Below, piece after piece: positions 1 through 10,612 of a stretch of DNA of 64,000 nucleotides (positions are counted from its first letter, which is position 1; each line of letters starts with the position of its first letter). The notes under the pieces were generated by a model. That model did no database searches and was not told where the DNA came from. It was given only the letters and a program-made list of their open reading frames with translations. The position numbers and the translations under genes are program-made. Source of the stretch: Anisodus tanguticus (lineage: Eukaryota > Streptophyta > Magnoliopsida > Solanales > Solanaceae). The DNA lies in NCBI GenBank assembly GCA_034509755.1, contig CM067545.1:39487062-39551061 (forward strand), written 5' to 3'.

Positions 1-235
1 TACGATTATTCTTGATTCTTGAGATGTGTCATGTACCTTATATGTCCCTTGTCGGGAGTACTTTCCGTATTTTTATAATATCTCTTGATATGTGTTGATT
101 CTAAGCTTCTACAGTACTATACATACAAAAAGGAAGGATTATAATTAATATATACTAAAAAACACAAAGATTATACATATATAACAGAATGAGAAAAATA
201 CCTTCAAATCAGACTTAACACAAAACTTTTTCTTG
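1..235. other. AT-rich spacer at window start
   Basis: I see no gene, RNA or clear repeat boundary here. The composition is AT-rich and there is no usable reading frame. Confidence 0.5.
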
Positions 236-470
236 TTGCTAACAACCTTTCTCTTTTTTTATGAGCCAACATCCTCCTCTTCATCACTGCAACGAATGCA
301 ATTCTTTATCTTTTTAAAAGGACCAACATCAGCCTCATCGGCAGGCTTCACGTTTTTTGAACTTTCGCCATCCATTTTTCGATTACTTTTAGAACCTTTG
401 CCTTCTTGAAATTTCAATGCCTTTTTTACATAATCAATCCTTGTTTTACTCTGTCACCTAGTCAATTTCT
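236..470 (-). pseudogene. Lys/Glu-rich coding-like remnant
   Basis: Read on the minus strand, this stretch gives an open frame of about 65 codons. It is rich in Lys, Glu and Ser, contains the segment KMDGESSKNVKPADEADV, has a two-cysteine patch (CIRCSDEEEDVG) near its end, and closes with a stop at about 242-244. I do not recognise the family. No start codon or splice sites could be fixed. Such charged segments are common in plant nuclear proteins and in proteins captured by Mutator-type transposons. It may be a last exon or a captured fragment. Confidence 0.25.
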
Positions 471-670
471 CAATAGGAGAATCAACTAATATTACACTAT
501 GTGGCCTCGTCTTTCTACTAGAGGGAGAATCAACTACACCCTTTCCAACCCCCTAGATGATTCACTAAAACCATCATCCTCACTAACAAACTTGTCGAAT
601 TTCACCCCTCTACCCCCTAACTTCGCCTTAACTCTTGTTTTTTCTTTTACAATCATAGTATAGAGAAACA

Positions 671-925
671 ATGAGAAGAATCGTGTTGTATACTGAGAAA
701 AATGGACAAATGTTGAAGAAATTCAAGACGAAAAATATCTTTTGCAAAGCAAAATCAAAAATAGAAAGTGTATTGTATACTGAAGGTTATGACGATGAAC
801 TTTGGAGAAGAATCGTACAAAACTTTGAAGAAAATGGACAAATTTTGACGAAATTCAAGAAGAAAACCATTTTTGGGAAGCAAAATCGAGATGAAAAGCG
901 TATTGAAAGTGAACGTTACAGATGA
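671..925 (+). repeat. Imperfect two-copy tandem duplication
   Basis: Two diverged copies of a unit of about 110 bases begin near 673 and 805. Both carry GAGAAGAATCGT, AAATGGACAAAT and GAAATTCAAGA in the same order. The 84-codon open frame spanning them exists because both copies share a frame. Its Lys-rich product matches nothing I know, so I annotate the repeat and not a gene. Confidence 0.45.
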
Positions 926-1225
926 AATTCAAAGGGAAAGGAATGGAGATGACTTTTCGTTGGATAATACGTGTGCTGGGCTAATCAGTGTAAATATTTT
1001 GGATCGACATCTATTTCAGGATATTAAGCCTAAATATGGGCTAAATAAGTTCTTAATGGCTAGGTAGTGTCCTTTTTCCTTTTTTTAATATTTTAACATG
1101 CGTTTTTCAAACTGTCCTTTTTTTTGAATTTTTGTTTTATTTTCTGTTTTCTTTTTTTCTTTTTTGTTTGTTAATTAGTAAATATTTTAGGGGAAACAAC
1201 ACAATATATTTCTTAAATGTAAAAT

Positions 1226-1850
1226 ATTTACCCGTTCATGCCCCCTCATAAATTAGTTTTGCTTTTACCCAGCCGACCCGAATACCCCTGCCCCAAAATC
1301 CTTCCTCCATGATACCATCGTCGTATATTAATATATAATGATGGTAACATGGGGGACTAAGAGAAGGACTGAAGCAGTTCTCAATGATAACATCTCAGTA
1401 TATTAATATATCATGATGGTAGATGGTATTATGGAGGACTCAGAGAGAGAGCGTGTCATTGAAGGACTGAAGCAATTCTCCATGATACCATTAGTTATGG
1501 TATAGACCGTGATGATATCATGGAAGATTGGGGAGTGTCTATTGAAGCAGTCCTCCATGATACCATTTCAGTATATGTATATAAGATGATGATATCATAG
1601 AGATTATTTTTTGGGAAAGTGTTTTTTTTAATTAATAAACATGATCATCTATGATACTCTGTCAATATATTATATATACTATATGGGTTTCATAGAAGGC
1701 TGATGAGTATTAATGAAAGAAGTAGTATGTGATACAATCATTGTATATAAGAGATGGGGTGATACCATATTGATATCATAATTTTGGGTGGCGATAATTA
1801 GTTTAAAAAGAGATATGGCGGGTAATTATTTTGATGTGAGGGGGCATGCA
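1226..1850. mobile_element. MITE-like element built of hairpin repeats
   Basis: The outer ends are inverted copies of CATGCCCCCTCA: forward near 1237 and reverse-complemented near 1840-1850. Between about 1300 and 1660 lie at least three diverged units of 100-120 bases. Each contains a near-palindrome of the form CCATGATACCAT ... ATGATGGTA/ATATCATGG around an AT-rich centre, and the units are joined by GAAGGACTGAAGCA-type spacers. No coding frame is present. This looks like a non-autonomous DNA element with a folded, internally amplified core. The exact ends and target duplication could not be fixed. Confidence 0.45.
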
Positions 1851-2271
1851 CATTCTTTCCCCAATTCTTTATTAGTTTATTATTAATTAAGTAATTAGTT
1901 AATTGTTACTTGTTTTAAAATAATTAATTGTGTATTTGCCAAACGTCTCAAGTTAAGCAACGCCAGCTGTTTTCTTTTTGGAAAGTGCAAAACACATTTT
2001 AACTTCAAGCTACGTGTATCTCGTATTTTACTTTTATCTGTTGACGTTTGTTCACTTTGAATATGTAACAATTTTTATTTTTCACTACTAATTTTATATG
2101 TAAGGATGTCACACATACTTATAAGTAAAAATAATGGATAATAAGAACTTAGATAAAATTCATCATTAAGAAGCGGATATATATGCAAGATATATAATAT
2201 ACCTGCAAAATATATAATATTTACTTTATAATATACAAATTAGTTACCTATGTTTAATATATTGTAATGAC
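1851..2271. other. AT-rich spacer
   Basis: I see no gene or clear element here. Short runs such as ATATATAATAT recur around 2190-2260 without forming a regular array. Confidence 0.4.
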
Positions 2272-2286
2272 CCATCCGATTGTTTC

Positions 2287-2448
2287 TGTAGAATAGTATA
2301 ATTCTCCTTGGTTGGAGGCTTTTCATTTATGCAATATATATAGGTGTTTACAATTACAAACCTAATTGTATAAGGATCTCTACTTTACCTAATTACACTA
2401 GAATAATAATTACAAAATATATGGAGAATATTTATTTATTCTCTATAA
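2287..2448 (-). mobile_element. Solo copia LTR with 5-bp target duplication
   Basis: This 162-bp segment is closely related to the LTRs of copia element 3, sharing GGATCTCTA, TAATTACACTA and the GGAGAATAT-type tail. It starts with TG and ends ATAA where intact copies end TATCA. GTTTC stands immediately before it (2282-2286) and immediately after it (2449-2453), a perfect 5-bp target duplication. It is therefore the product of insertion followed by LTR-LTR recombination. The orientation is inferred from copia 3, whose LTRs read the same way on the plus strand of this window while its genes lie on the minus strand. Confidence 0.8.
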
Positions 2449-2738
2449 GTTTCGAGTATTAACTAGAACTTTTTTTCCCTAAATAAAACTTCCGATAGGT
2501 TCAACATGTGATTATGACATATGGAGATGGGTGGGACGGGTTCCATCTCCCAAAGAATCCAGATGGGTTTCGAGAAAAAAATCAAACTAGAAAGTTGAAA
2601 ACTTAAAAATTGATCAAAGTCAACATTGGGGGGTTAACGAGCTTGAAATAAAGATTTGAAAGATGATATGATAATCGAAGTATACAAAATGAACCTCAGA
2701 AAAATTTAGCAATGACAACTAAAAATAAAACTGAAGAG

Positions 2739-2755
2739 GGGGGGGGGGGGGGGGG
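2739..2755 (+). repeat. Poly-G run (17 G)
   Basis: This is an uninterrupted run of 17 G within the gypsy LTR relic. Such runs mutate quickly and are prone to sequencing error, so the exact length should not be trusted. Confidence 0.7.
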
Positions 2756-3137
2756 ATAAAAGAAAATTTTTGGGAGTTGAAACAGAAAAAATTGCTATGT
2801 AGGGCGGGTTGAAATTGTTTCCGAGAAGGACTTTTCACCCGATGGAAGACTTTTTTATTTTTAGAAAAGATTGTTACTAAAATATTCATAAAATTAAATT
2901 AGTAGAAAAGTTTAACATTGATAAAGACAAATTAGTACCAAAGTAGAAAGTTTTTATATTAATGATAAATGATCTAAAAGAAATATTATAAAAATTATTA
3001 AAATAAGAGAGTAAACGTAAATATCATAAATCATGATCAGAAAAGTTTGCGTTAAGAAGTGAAACCGGTTGGATTCTATGAGCTTAGGTCTTTATATTTC
3101 TTACATTGACCACTCCCCCTCCCACAATATTTAGCTA

Positions 3138-4009
3138 GTGTTTGGTCATAAATTCCTAAAAATATTTTTAAAAATTTAATTTGGATGAAGTTTTTCAAGT
3201 TTTGAAAATGCGTTTGGCCATAGTTTTTCAAAACATATTTCACTTTTTGTTTTGAAAAACATGAAACATTACTTATACCCATAAGTTCTAAAGACTATCA
3301 AGAATACCCAACCATACAAAACATACATATTTGCTAATCTCAAATTATGCAGAACGTGATATTTTAATAATTGTTAATAACACACTAGCTACTACAATTC
3401 AAATTACAATACAAAGATCCATTTTTATCTTCACAACAGATTTCTACAGTTGGCCGAGCAATTTTTCCTAGGGTTTCTTCTTCTACTGTTTGGGCACAAC
3501 TTAGCTCGTTCACTTTATAGAATAGATTGTTATACTCCCTCAGGATCAAAAAGAGTGTTCACTTATCCATTTGCACACCCCTTAAGAAAATACTAACTTA
3601 TAGGCAAAAATAGGTAATTTGACTAAAATGTCCCTAACTAAACAGGTATGGAATTTGGTCATCTAACACTTAATAAGAGATGATCTGAAAAAGTAAGGTT
3701 AATTTTTTCTTATTTGATAAGTGACACTCTTTTTTACTCAAAAAATAAAGGCTAAGTGGACACTATTTTTTATCCGGAGGGAGTAATTGTGAAAACATGA
3801 TAGATACGCCTTTAATGGAGGAACATGGTAGATAGAATTAGTTGACTCATAAATAGATGGAGCCTTTTTATAAAATACAAAACTTTGGGATAGTTTTTAA
3901 AAGTTTTGAAAAGGCCAAAACATAGATCTTGGCCCGAAAACAGATTTGAGTCAAAATTTGAGATTTGAATATTTATTTTCAAAATCTGTCAAAATTTTAT
4001 GGCCAAACA
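3138..4009. mobile_element. MITE with GTGTTTGG(C/T)CAT-type ends
   Basis: The left end reads GTGTTTGGTCATAAATT and the right end is its approximate reverse complement (AATTTTATGGCCAAAC). Both flanks of the interior are rich in TTTTGAAAA and TTTTCAAAA. The total is about 870 bp, including the Stowaway-like insert at 3535-3783. Two separate, shorter relics cannot be ruled out, because an internal GCGTTTGGCCATAG occurs near 3210. Confidence 0.4.
3535..3783. mobile_element. Stowaway-like MITE
   Basis: CTCCCTCAGGATCAAAAAGAGTG at the left (residues of the well-known CTCCCTCCG end) is mirrored on the right by ACTATTTTTTATCCGGAGGGAG. TA dinucleotides flank both ends (3533-3534 and 3784-3785), the expected TA target duplication of Tc1/mariner-type MITEs. 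The length is 249 bp and it has no coding capacity. Confidence 0.75.
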
Positions 4010-4039
4010 AAAAATTGAAAAAAAATCTTCAAAATTTCT

Positions 4040-4255
4040 TAGTCCCAATTTATGCGACATCTTTTGAATTTCGTAAGTCATACAAGTTTTTTTTGTCGCG
4101 ATTTTGTCATATACCTTACAAATATTTTGAATTGTCATTATTGTGATTTATAATACTTTTATATGATTTTCAAATATGTCCAATTTTATTTCAAGAAAAT
4201 TAAATATTTTATGTCTATCAAAATGTGATCGATACCACAAGACAGAGAGTATAGT
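4040..4255. mobile_element. Degenerate Stowaway-type MITE remnant
   Basis: The left side begins with TAGTCCCAATTTATGCGACA, a degenerate copy of the CTCCGTCCCAATTTATGTGAC-like end common in Solanaceae MITEs. The right side has the worn counterpart AGACAGAGAGTA. The assignment rests on this end motif only. Confidence 0.35.
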
Positions 4256-4384
4256 AGTAGGTCCCTTATGGTGGTTGACTGGTTGGTACGGTTGTATGAG
4301 TTTAATTTGGACTGTGGGTTAGCTCGTGAGGTATGATATATATTCTCTGCATAGTTAGCTCAACCAACGGGAATCACACGTCCC

Positions 4385-4392
4385 TATAAATA
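4385..4392 (+). promoter_or_regulatory. TATA box of the methyltransferase gene
   Basis: TATAAATA lies 86 bases upstream of the ATG at 4471, with a short leader and no ATG in between. The distance fits a transcription start around 4415-4425. Confidence 0.65.
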
Positions 4393-4470
4393 AGGTCAAT
4401 TAATCTGCTATAGACGAACCAGCATTAGCAAGGCCATATAGAATCTGCAAGGACTTAATTTACTGAAGCA

Positions 4471-7400
4471 ATGACAGCAGGCAAAACCGCCCATGCCACC
4501 ATTCTTCGAAGTGAAGCCCTCAAGAAGGTAAGTATTTTCATTCAGTCTGGCTCAACAAATAATCTTTTTTAAAAGTATAAATGAGTCTCATAATTCAACT
4601 ACATCGTTACAGCTAGTGATTGCAATTTAAGCCATCATATTTTTCAACATTGTTTTATAACTTAATTGATGTATGTACTTCGTTTGTGCCCAAGGTTAAC
4701 ATCAATGTGTATGCATGTGTAACGAAAAAATAGTATTTCGTCGATTCCAATTTATGTGACTCTTTTCTTTTTAATTAGTCTAAAAAGGAATGACATTTTT
4801 ATATATTAATTTAAGTTTAAACTTCTCATTTTACCCTTAATTAGATGATTTATAGTCGCATAAATATCTATAGCTTATTTTGGATTATAAATTTCAACAG
4901 GGCCGTCTCAAACATTTTGGGGGTCTTGTTCTAATTCGTAAAAGTGGGCTCTTAATAGGTTTGATTTGAAATTTTAATTTGGCCTCCACATACGCGCGCC
5001 ATTGGAACTGAATCACTTTACTTAGATTGGGCTAAGACCTGCGAATTATGGGTTTTTACAGTAAATTCTGGTTAATACTACTTGTAAAAAATGAAAACAG
5101 AGGCTCCTAAAATTTTCATTTTTTGGGGGCCCCGTACGGTAGCACGGCTCGCACGGGCCCAAAGACAGCCCTGAGTTTCAAAAGTGTTTATTTTATTTTT
5201 TTTATAAGAAAATCTACATATATTTAATTTAACCTGCTACGGAAGATTACTTGCTTTATTTTCAGATTACAAGTACTACTTTTATGGGTAATTTACCTTT
5301 AATTACTTTTTAAATGACCTTATAGCGTTCTTTAAAAAAATAAACTTTTACACGGACTAATTCTCTTATATTTTGTTGCAGTACATTTTGGAAACCACAG
5401 TTTATCCAAGAGAGCATGAGCTACTCAAAGAACTCACCAAGGCCTCATTCGACAAGTATAAAGTAGCGTAAGTCGCTATACCCATTTGGCTGACCTATAT
5501 CATTCCTCCTAATTTATTTACCTGACACTATTTAATTTTTAGTTCGTTAAAAAAATAATATTTTTTTATATTTACTAGCAATTTTATTTTAAACTTTTCT
5601 GTTTATCCTTAATAAAATAATTCACAGCCACGTGAATTTCTCATACTTGTTTTAGACCACAAATTTTAAAAGTTTATTTTCCTCTTAAATTTTGTGTTCA
5701 GTCAAACACTTTCACATAAATTAAGATGGAGAAAGTAACTTAAGTTTGTTTTTTACTAATCAATTTGAAATAGACTTTGAGCAACAACTAGTGTTTGACC
5801 AAGCTTTAAAAAAGTGTTTCTAAGTATAATTTTCACAAAAGTACTTTTAGACATAAACTATTTTTTGAGGTTTACTTTCTAAAAGCATTTATTTTCTTCA
5901 AAAAACTTGGTTAAACACCTCACTTTTTAAAATAAATATTTTTGGCCTCTCAAAAATTTGACCAAACATACTATAAATTGCATGAATGATAATCGAAACT
6001 CAAAATCTGAAACATCAAATTATAAAAAGGTTGTATTATCTCATATATAACAATTTAATTTGCATTTTGTGGAGAAACACAACTTATATATAAATACTGC
6101 AGGAGCTTTATGGGTCTTCCTCAAGATGAAGCCCAATTCCTGTCGATGTTCCTAAAGATAATGAATGCAAAGAAGACACTAGAAATTGGAGTTTTCACCG
6201 GCTACTCTCTACTGACTACTGCTCTTGCTTTGCCAGAAGATGGGAAAGTAAGTATTATATTTTTTTTAGCACATCGGTCAAAATTAATTACAGGCGCTAA
6301 CCAAAATATAAAAAACTTATATAGTGATTATGTATTATAATGTATATTTATGCATAGTATTTGTATATTTTATGTATACGATATGTATATTTATACTTAA
6401 TATACAAAATCTATACATTTGTTGGCTATTATTCTTTTGAGCGGTCCAAATATAATTATCCCTAAATTAATATCACCATAATATATATCATCATCATCCA
6501 ATTAATTAACATTTCGTCCCTCCACGTTAGTAATGTTGTTGTTTTATTATATATTGATCCATCAATATTATACAGATAATAGCAATTGACCCGGACAGAG
6601 AAGCATATGAGGTTGGATTACCATACATTAAGAAGGCTAGTGTGGAACATAAGATTGATTTTATTCAATCAGAGGCCTTGCCCGTTCTTGAGAAACTTCT
6701 ATCTGAGGTATGGCTTCATCCCCCTTCATTAGTCCTTTTTTCCCCTTGATATTGGGAGGAGAGGAAGGGATAAGAGTTTAAGTTGTGTATATCGTCAATG
6801 TAAAAAAATTATACTATCAAATCTCTTCTCCTCTCACAATTGAATACCTTAAACTCATACAGTAATTAATATTATATCATTTGTTCTGCTTTACATGACA
6901 CTCTTGTTTAATTATTCTCTTTCACAGAGAATGAAACTTTTTCATATCTAGAGACTTGATTACAGTAAATTAACTTTTCAATTTTCCCTCAATGGCATGC
7001 TTCTAAAACCATAAAAATATCATGATATATTTCAACGATCACACAAGTTTTATACGAGTACTTTTTTATATGTGTCATAAATTTTTGGGTCTAACTCAAC
7101 CCCAAAAGCTAGCTTGTAGGGTGAGGATTGTCCAAGTCCATATAAGGAGTCCATGTTCCCATTTCATATCCGATGTGTGACTCTTAACACTCCCCGCACA
7201 CTCAGATCTTGTTAACTGGAGCGAGAATAATATAATTTGAGGGTCCAACATCGGCGAACAAAGAATTGGAATGGATCTGGCTCTAATACCATGAAAAAAA
7301 TGAATCTTAGGTTTAACTCAACCCCAAAAGCTAACTTGTATGGTGAGTATTGTCCAAGCTCATATAAAAAGTCCATATTCCCATTCCATATCTGATATGA

Positions 7401-8098
7401 GACTCTTAACACTTTCTTTCCGTCTAAAAATTCTAACTCAATCAAATACCGCCATATATAAGGAAGCGGTAGGAGTAGTTACAAAGAAACTACAAGCAAT
7501 AAATGGCTAACTAATAATTGCGACAAACTGGCCACTAAATTTGACCTCTCTAAATTAAAGTAGTTGTAGTGTATTTGTCCTACTTGGAGTTTTTATTTGT
7601 GATAATTTATATTAATGTTGAATGAGTATCATTTTCTAAAACGATTTTCTTGAGTCGATAGTTTATAGGAAACAGCCTCTCTATCTCATAAAGATAGGGG
7701 TAAGATCTGCGAATACTCTCTACTCTCCAGACCCCACTTATAAAAATATACTAGGTATGTTATTGTTGTTGTTGAATAAGTATTATTTACAATGAGATTG
7801 ACCGCAGGAGAAAGAAGGGACATTCGATTTTGTGTTCATCGATGCTGATAAGGAGAATTACCTAAACTACCATGAACTAGTGTTGAAATTGGTGAAAGTT
7901 GGAGGAGTGATAGGGTATGACAACACGCTATGGCATGGGACTGTTGCACTTTCAGAGGATGATCCAATGCCGGAAGGTCTAAGGGAATTAAGAGGATCTG
8001 TTATGAAGGTCAACAGCTTTTTACCTACCGATCCTCGCGTTGAAATAGCTCAGCTTTCAATTGGCGATGGCCTTACCCTTTGCAGGCGTCTCTACTAG
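4471..8098 (+). CDS. Caffeoyl-CoA O-methyltransferase-like protein (five exons)
   Basis: Exons are 4471-4527, 5382-5467, 6103-6247, 6576-6707 and 7808-8098. All introns are GT-AG, and the joined frame is 711 nt, 236 codons plus stop. The product belongs to the cation-dependent class I O-methyltransferases, which move a methyl group from S-adenosylmethionine to catechol hydroxyls such as those of caffeoyl-CoA. Visible motifs are the SAM-binding LEIGVFTGYSLL (residues 74-85), AIDPDRE (99-105), FDFVFIDADKENY (146-158) and GYDNTLWHGTV (176-186). D152, D178 and N179 match the metal ligands D163, D189 and N190 of alfalfa CCoAOMT with a constant 11-residue offset. The N-terminus is shorter than in lignin-type CCoAOMT, as in the At4g26220-like branch, so the natural substrate may be a flavonoid or another catechol. 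No defect is visible. The ATG is the first in the leader, 86 bases after a TATA box. Confidence 0.93.
4735..4889. mobile_element. Stowaway-type remnant in intron 1
   Basis: CGATTCCAATTTATGTGACTC at the left followed by TTAATTAGTCTAAAAAGG is the same body sequence as the MITE near 21600. The right half is missing or worn, and the hAT MITE starts directly after it. Only the left end is recognisable. Confidence 0.35.
4898..5173. mobile_element. hAT-type MITE in intron 1
   Basis: The ends are CAGGGCCGTCT and AGACAGCCCTG, an 11-bp inverted repeat with one mismatch. The flanks AATTTCAA (4890-4897) and AGTTTCAA (5174-5181) match at 7 of 8 positions, as expected of a hAT 8-bp target duplication. A GC-rich subterminal stretch (GGGGCCCCGTACGG, then CACGGGCCC) lies inside the right end. 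The length is 276 bp with no coding capacity. It lies wholly within intron 1 and does not touch splice sites. Confidence 0.75.
5500..5737. mobile_element. Stowaway-like MITE in intron 2
   Basis: The left end CATTCCTCCTAATTTATTTAC and the right end CATAAATTAAGATGGAGAAAGTA are worn inverted copies of the family that also occurs near 21600 and 22270. The size is about 240 bp. Confidence 0.5.
5791..5969. mobile_element. Short MITE with GTGTTTGACCAA ends in intron 2
   Basis: The element is 179 bp. It begins GTGTTTGACCAAGC and ends TTTGACCAAACAT. ACTA directly precedes it (5787-5790) and directly follows it (5970-5973). The interior is rich in AAAAGTGTTTCTAAGTA- and AAAGCATTTATTT-type sequence. 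It is probably related to the ends seen at 3138 and 4009. Confidence 0.5.
7071..7411 (-). mobile_element. Complete TRIM retrotransposon in intron 4
   Basis: Two direct repeats of about 120 bp (7071-7189 and 7292-7411) share TCTAACTCAACCCCAAAAGCTA, GTGAGGATTGTCCAAG-type sequence, CATATAAGGAGTCCAT-type sequence and the end GACTCTTAACA. They enclose only 102 bp. Read on the minus strand, that interior begins with TGGTATTAGAGCCAG, a primer site for initiator tRNA-Met, and ends with a purine tract containing GCGGGGAG just before the second LTR. It has no coding capacity, so it must have moved using enzymes of another element. The 5-bp flanks do not match, so the target duplication has been lost or an end is misplaced by a few bases. 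Confidence 0.8.
7650..7776 (+). mobile_element. SINE (3' portion) in intron 4
   Basis: The stretch reads GGAAACAGCCTCTCTATCTC, then GATAGGGGTAAGATCTGCG, CTCCAGACCCCACTTATA and a TTGTTGTTGTTG tail. I recognise this as the common Solanaceae SINE 3' region, which is shared with RTE-type LINEs. No tRNA-like A/B boxes were recognised upstream, so it is probably 5'-truncated. It lies 30 bases upstream of exon 5. Confidence 0.65.
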
Positions 8099-8447
8099 CT
8101 GCAAAAATGATTTATTTGATATTATGTATTACTGGGTTTAGAGGGACCATGAGCCTCTCTTTGATTTCTTGATAAATTTTTAATTTTCATTTCTTCAACT
8201 CCCATAAATGCTCAAAAGCATCGCTTGCTTTAATTTCGTCTATTAGCTGAAAGACCTGTTGTATCATGTGCGCGCTTGCAATATATAAAATAATTTATCT
8301 TGTTTGCAAGCATTTGAAACTTCTTGTCTTCCTCAACGTTTGTTGTAGTTTATCGTACCAAGTTTATGTGCAAAGTTGATTTAGATTTTAAATATGTAAA
8401 AGCATAGTTTCATTGGAAAAAAGATTAAAAAAGTCTGTGGAAAATGT
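8099..8447 (+). other. 3' flank of the methyltransferase gene
   Basis: This is probably 3' UTR followed by a short spacer. AT-rich runs (GATAAATTTTTAATTTTC near 8170) could serve in polyadenylation. There is no further gene or element before the copia 3' LTR. Confidence 0.4.
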
Positions 8448-8729
8448 TGAAAGAAATAATCTCTCAATTATTTTCATTATTGAAGAGATTTATATATACA
8501 ACATACAATCTCTAAATATGAAAATTTGTATTCCTACTATAATATTAATATCCTAATTACACTTGTACAAGAATTCTACAAACTATGATAATTAATATAT
8601 ACAATTCGGATATAACCGTCTTTCACACCCCCGCAGTCATAGCGGGCGGTTGTCGTACACTGAGACTATCCCTAAAATCATCAAACAGAACCAAGGGAAG
8701 ACCCTTAGTAAAGATGTCAGCAATTTGGT

Positions 8730-10153
8730 ATCGCGAAGGGACATGCAAGACACGTACTTGTCCACGAGCTACCTTTTCGCGGACAAAGTGAATATCCATC
8801 TCGTATGTTTAGTGTGCTGGTGTTGTACCGGATTCCCAGAGAGATAGACTGCACTAACATTATCACAGTAGACCAAGGTAGCTTTCTGAATAGGAAAGTG
8901 AAGCTCTAATAGAAGATTATGTAGCCACATGACTCAGACACCACATTGGCTACCCCTCGATACTCGGCCTCCGCACTGGATCGCGATAAATTAGCCTGGC
9001 GTTTTGCCGACTAAGAGACCAAGTTATCACCAAGAAATATACAATAACCAGAGGTAGAACGTCTGGTATCTGGACAGCCACCCCAATCAGCATCTGTATA
9101 TGACACGATAGTTAAGACGGAGGACGGATATAAATGCAATCCATAATCAAGTGTGCCCTGTATGTATCGTATAATGTGTTTGAGCGCATGCATGTGCTCA
9201 ATCCGTAGATCATGCATAAATAAACACACATGTTGTACTACATAAGTAATAAATGGTCTCGTGAAGGTAAGATACTGAAGAGCCCCTGCAAGACTACGAT
9301 AATGGGTGGGGTCCTCATACGGTGTGCTAGAAGTAGCACTCAGCTTCGGTTTGGTACCCACCAGAGTAGAAGAGGACTTACAAGATGACATGTTAGCTCT
9401 CTCAATAATCTTAGCCGCATACTTCTTCTATGATAAAAATAGACCACATGTATGACGAGTGACAGATATACCCAAAAAATAACTCAAGGGCCCCAAGTCC
9501 TTCATAGCAAATTCTGAATTGAGAAGGGACATAATAGACTTGCGCAGATTATCAGAAGAGACAATCAATATTATATCATCCACATATAACAGAATGTATG
9601 CCAGAGAAGTACCATGACGATAGATGAACAGAGATTGATTAGACCGGCTGTGAGAAAACCCAATAGTAGACACATAATCTGCAAACCTCTTATACCAAGC
9701 TTATGGGGCCTGTTTAAGCCCATATAAGGACTTTTTTAGCAAACAGACATGATGGGGATACATGGGGTCCCTAATGCCCAAGGGCTGATGCATATACACT
9801 GTCTCCTTAAGATTACCGTGTAAGAAAGTATTTTTCACATCCAGCTGATGAATGGGCCATGCTTTCGAGAGAGCCAGACTAAGCACAATGCGAATGGTTT
9901 CCGGTTTGACCACCGAACTAAACATCTTTCCACAATCCACGCCAACATGTTGTGTTTTACCATCACCTACAAGACGTGCCTTATACCTCTCAAAAGAACC
10001 GTCAGATTTCTCTTTATGAGTAAAAATCCACATAGAACGAATAATATTGACATCAGGCGTACGGGGCACCAACTCCCACGTCTTATTTTCAATAAGAGGA
10101 TTATATTCATCATCCATTGCCATTTTCCAATTCAGGTCATGAAGGGCAGACAC
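8730..10153 (-). pseudogene. Copia 1 reverse transcriptase and RNase H, several frames
   Basis: Three consecutive open stretches belong together. 10153-9701 has WELVPRTPDVNIIRSMW, RYKARLV, QLDVKNTFLHGNL and CLLKKSLYGLKQAP. 9673-9428 has the polymerase active site YVDDIIL and the FAMKDLGPLSYFLG block. 9391-9011 has LAGALQYLTFTRP, SYTDADWGGCPDTRRSTSGY and FLGDNLVS. RNase H continues in another frame to about 8730 (AEAEYRGVAN-type sequence). The YVDD catalytic aspartates are intact, but stops and frame changes separate the parts. Confidence 0.85.
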
Positions 10154-10289
10154 AGGATTACGTGGTAGGGGTGATTTGTTGACATTAGAATTTAGATTAA
10201 AATGTCTTTTAGGTTTAAAAATACCATGTTGGCTACGAGTAACAAACCCTTGACTCGAAATAGAAGGGGACGTATTTTAGGTAGGTGTC

Positions 10290-10460
10290 GGGTCGGGTAA
10301 AACTAAACCAACAGGTAATGGGCCTGCTGGCCGAACCAGTGGACTCGGGTAGATGAAATTTGGGCCAACAGGCAATGGGCCTGCTGGCCGAGAAGCAGAG
10401 AATGGATCGGTAATATTTGGGAAAGCAGGCAGTGGGCCTGCTGGCTGATTTTGGTCATGG
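10290..10460 (-). repeat. Three tandem Pro-rich coding repeats in copia 1
   Basis: Three copies of a unit of about 60 bases each contain GGGCCTGCTGGC. They translate on the minus strand as RPAGPLPVGPN-like repeats. They lie in the variable linker between integrase and reverse transcriptase, where copia polyproteins tolerate length change. Confidence 0.6.
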
Positions 10461-10612
10461 GACAGCTCGGATAAATAGTGGATAATGTACGGTGAGAGCC
10501 TATCATCCAAAAAATTATACGACTAGACATGGAATTATAATATTTAGTAAATGAAATTTGGGTTTCATCAAAAATGACATGGCGACTAATTATGATTTTA
10601 TTAGCGGATAAA

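Larger units (their letters stand above)
2272..2860 (+). mobile_element. Gypsy-type LTR remnant, interrupted by a solo LTR
   Basis: With the inserted LTR at 2287-2448 taken out, the sequence matches the start of the LTR-like sequences at 44414 and 45831. Shared landmarks are TAATGAYCCRTCC, a GAGTAYT/GAGCACTAGA segment, the CTAAAT run, AGGTTCAAxATGTG and a GGTGxGACxGGTTC segment. It continues with the CAAAGTCAACATT motif also found near 46015. It has no coding capacity. The right limit is uncertain. Confidence 0.6.

Noticed and set aside
7212..7445. 77-codon minus-strand frame
   Set aside because: It spans the TRIM interior and LTR, which explain the sequence fully.
6110..8098. Open frames at 6110-6340 and 7832-8098 as separate small genes
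   Set aside because: They are exons 3 and 5 of the methyltransferase gene. The splice sites and protein motifs join them with exons 1, 2 and 4.
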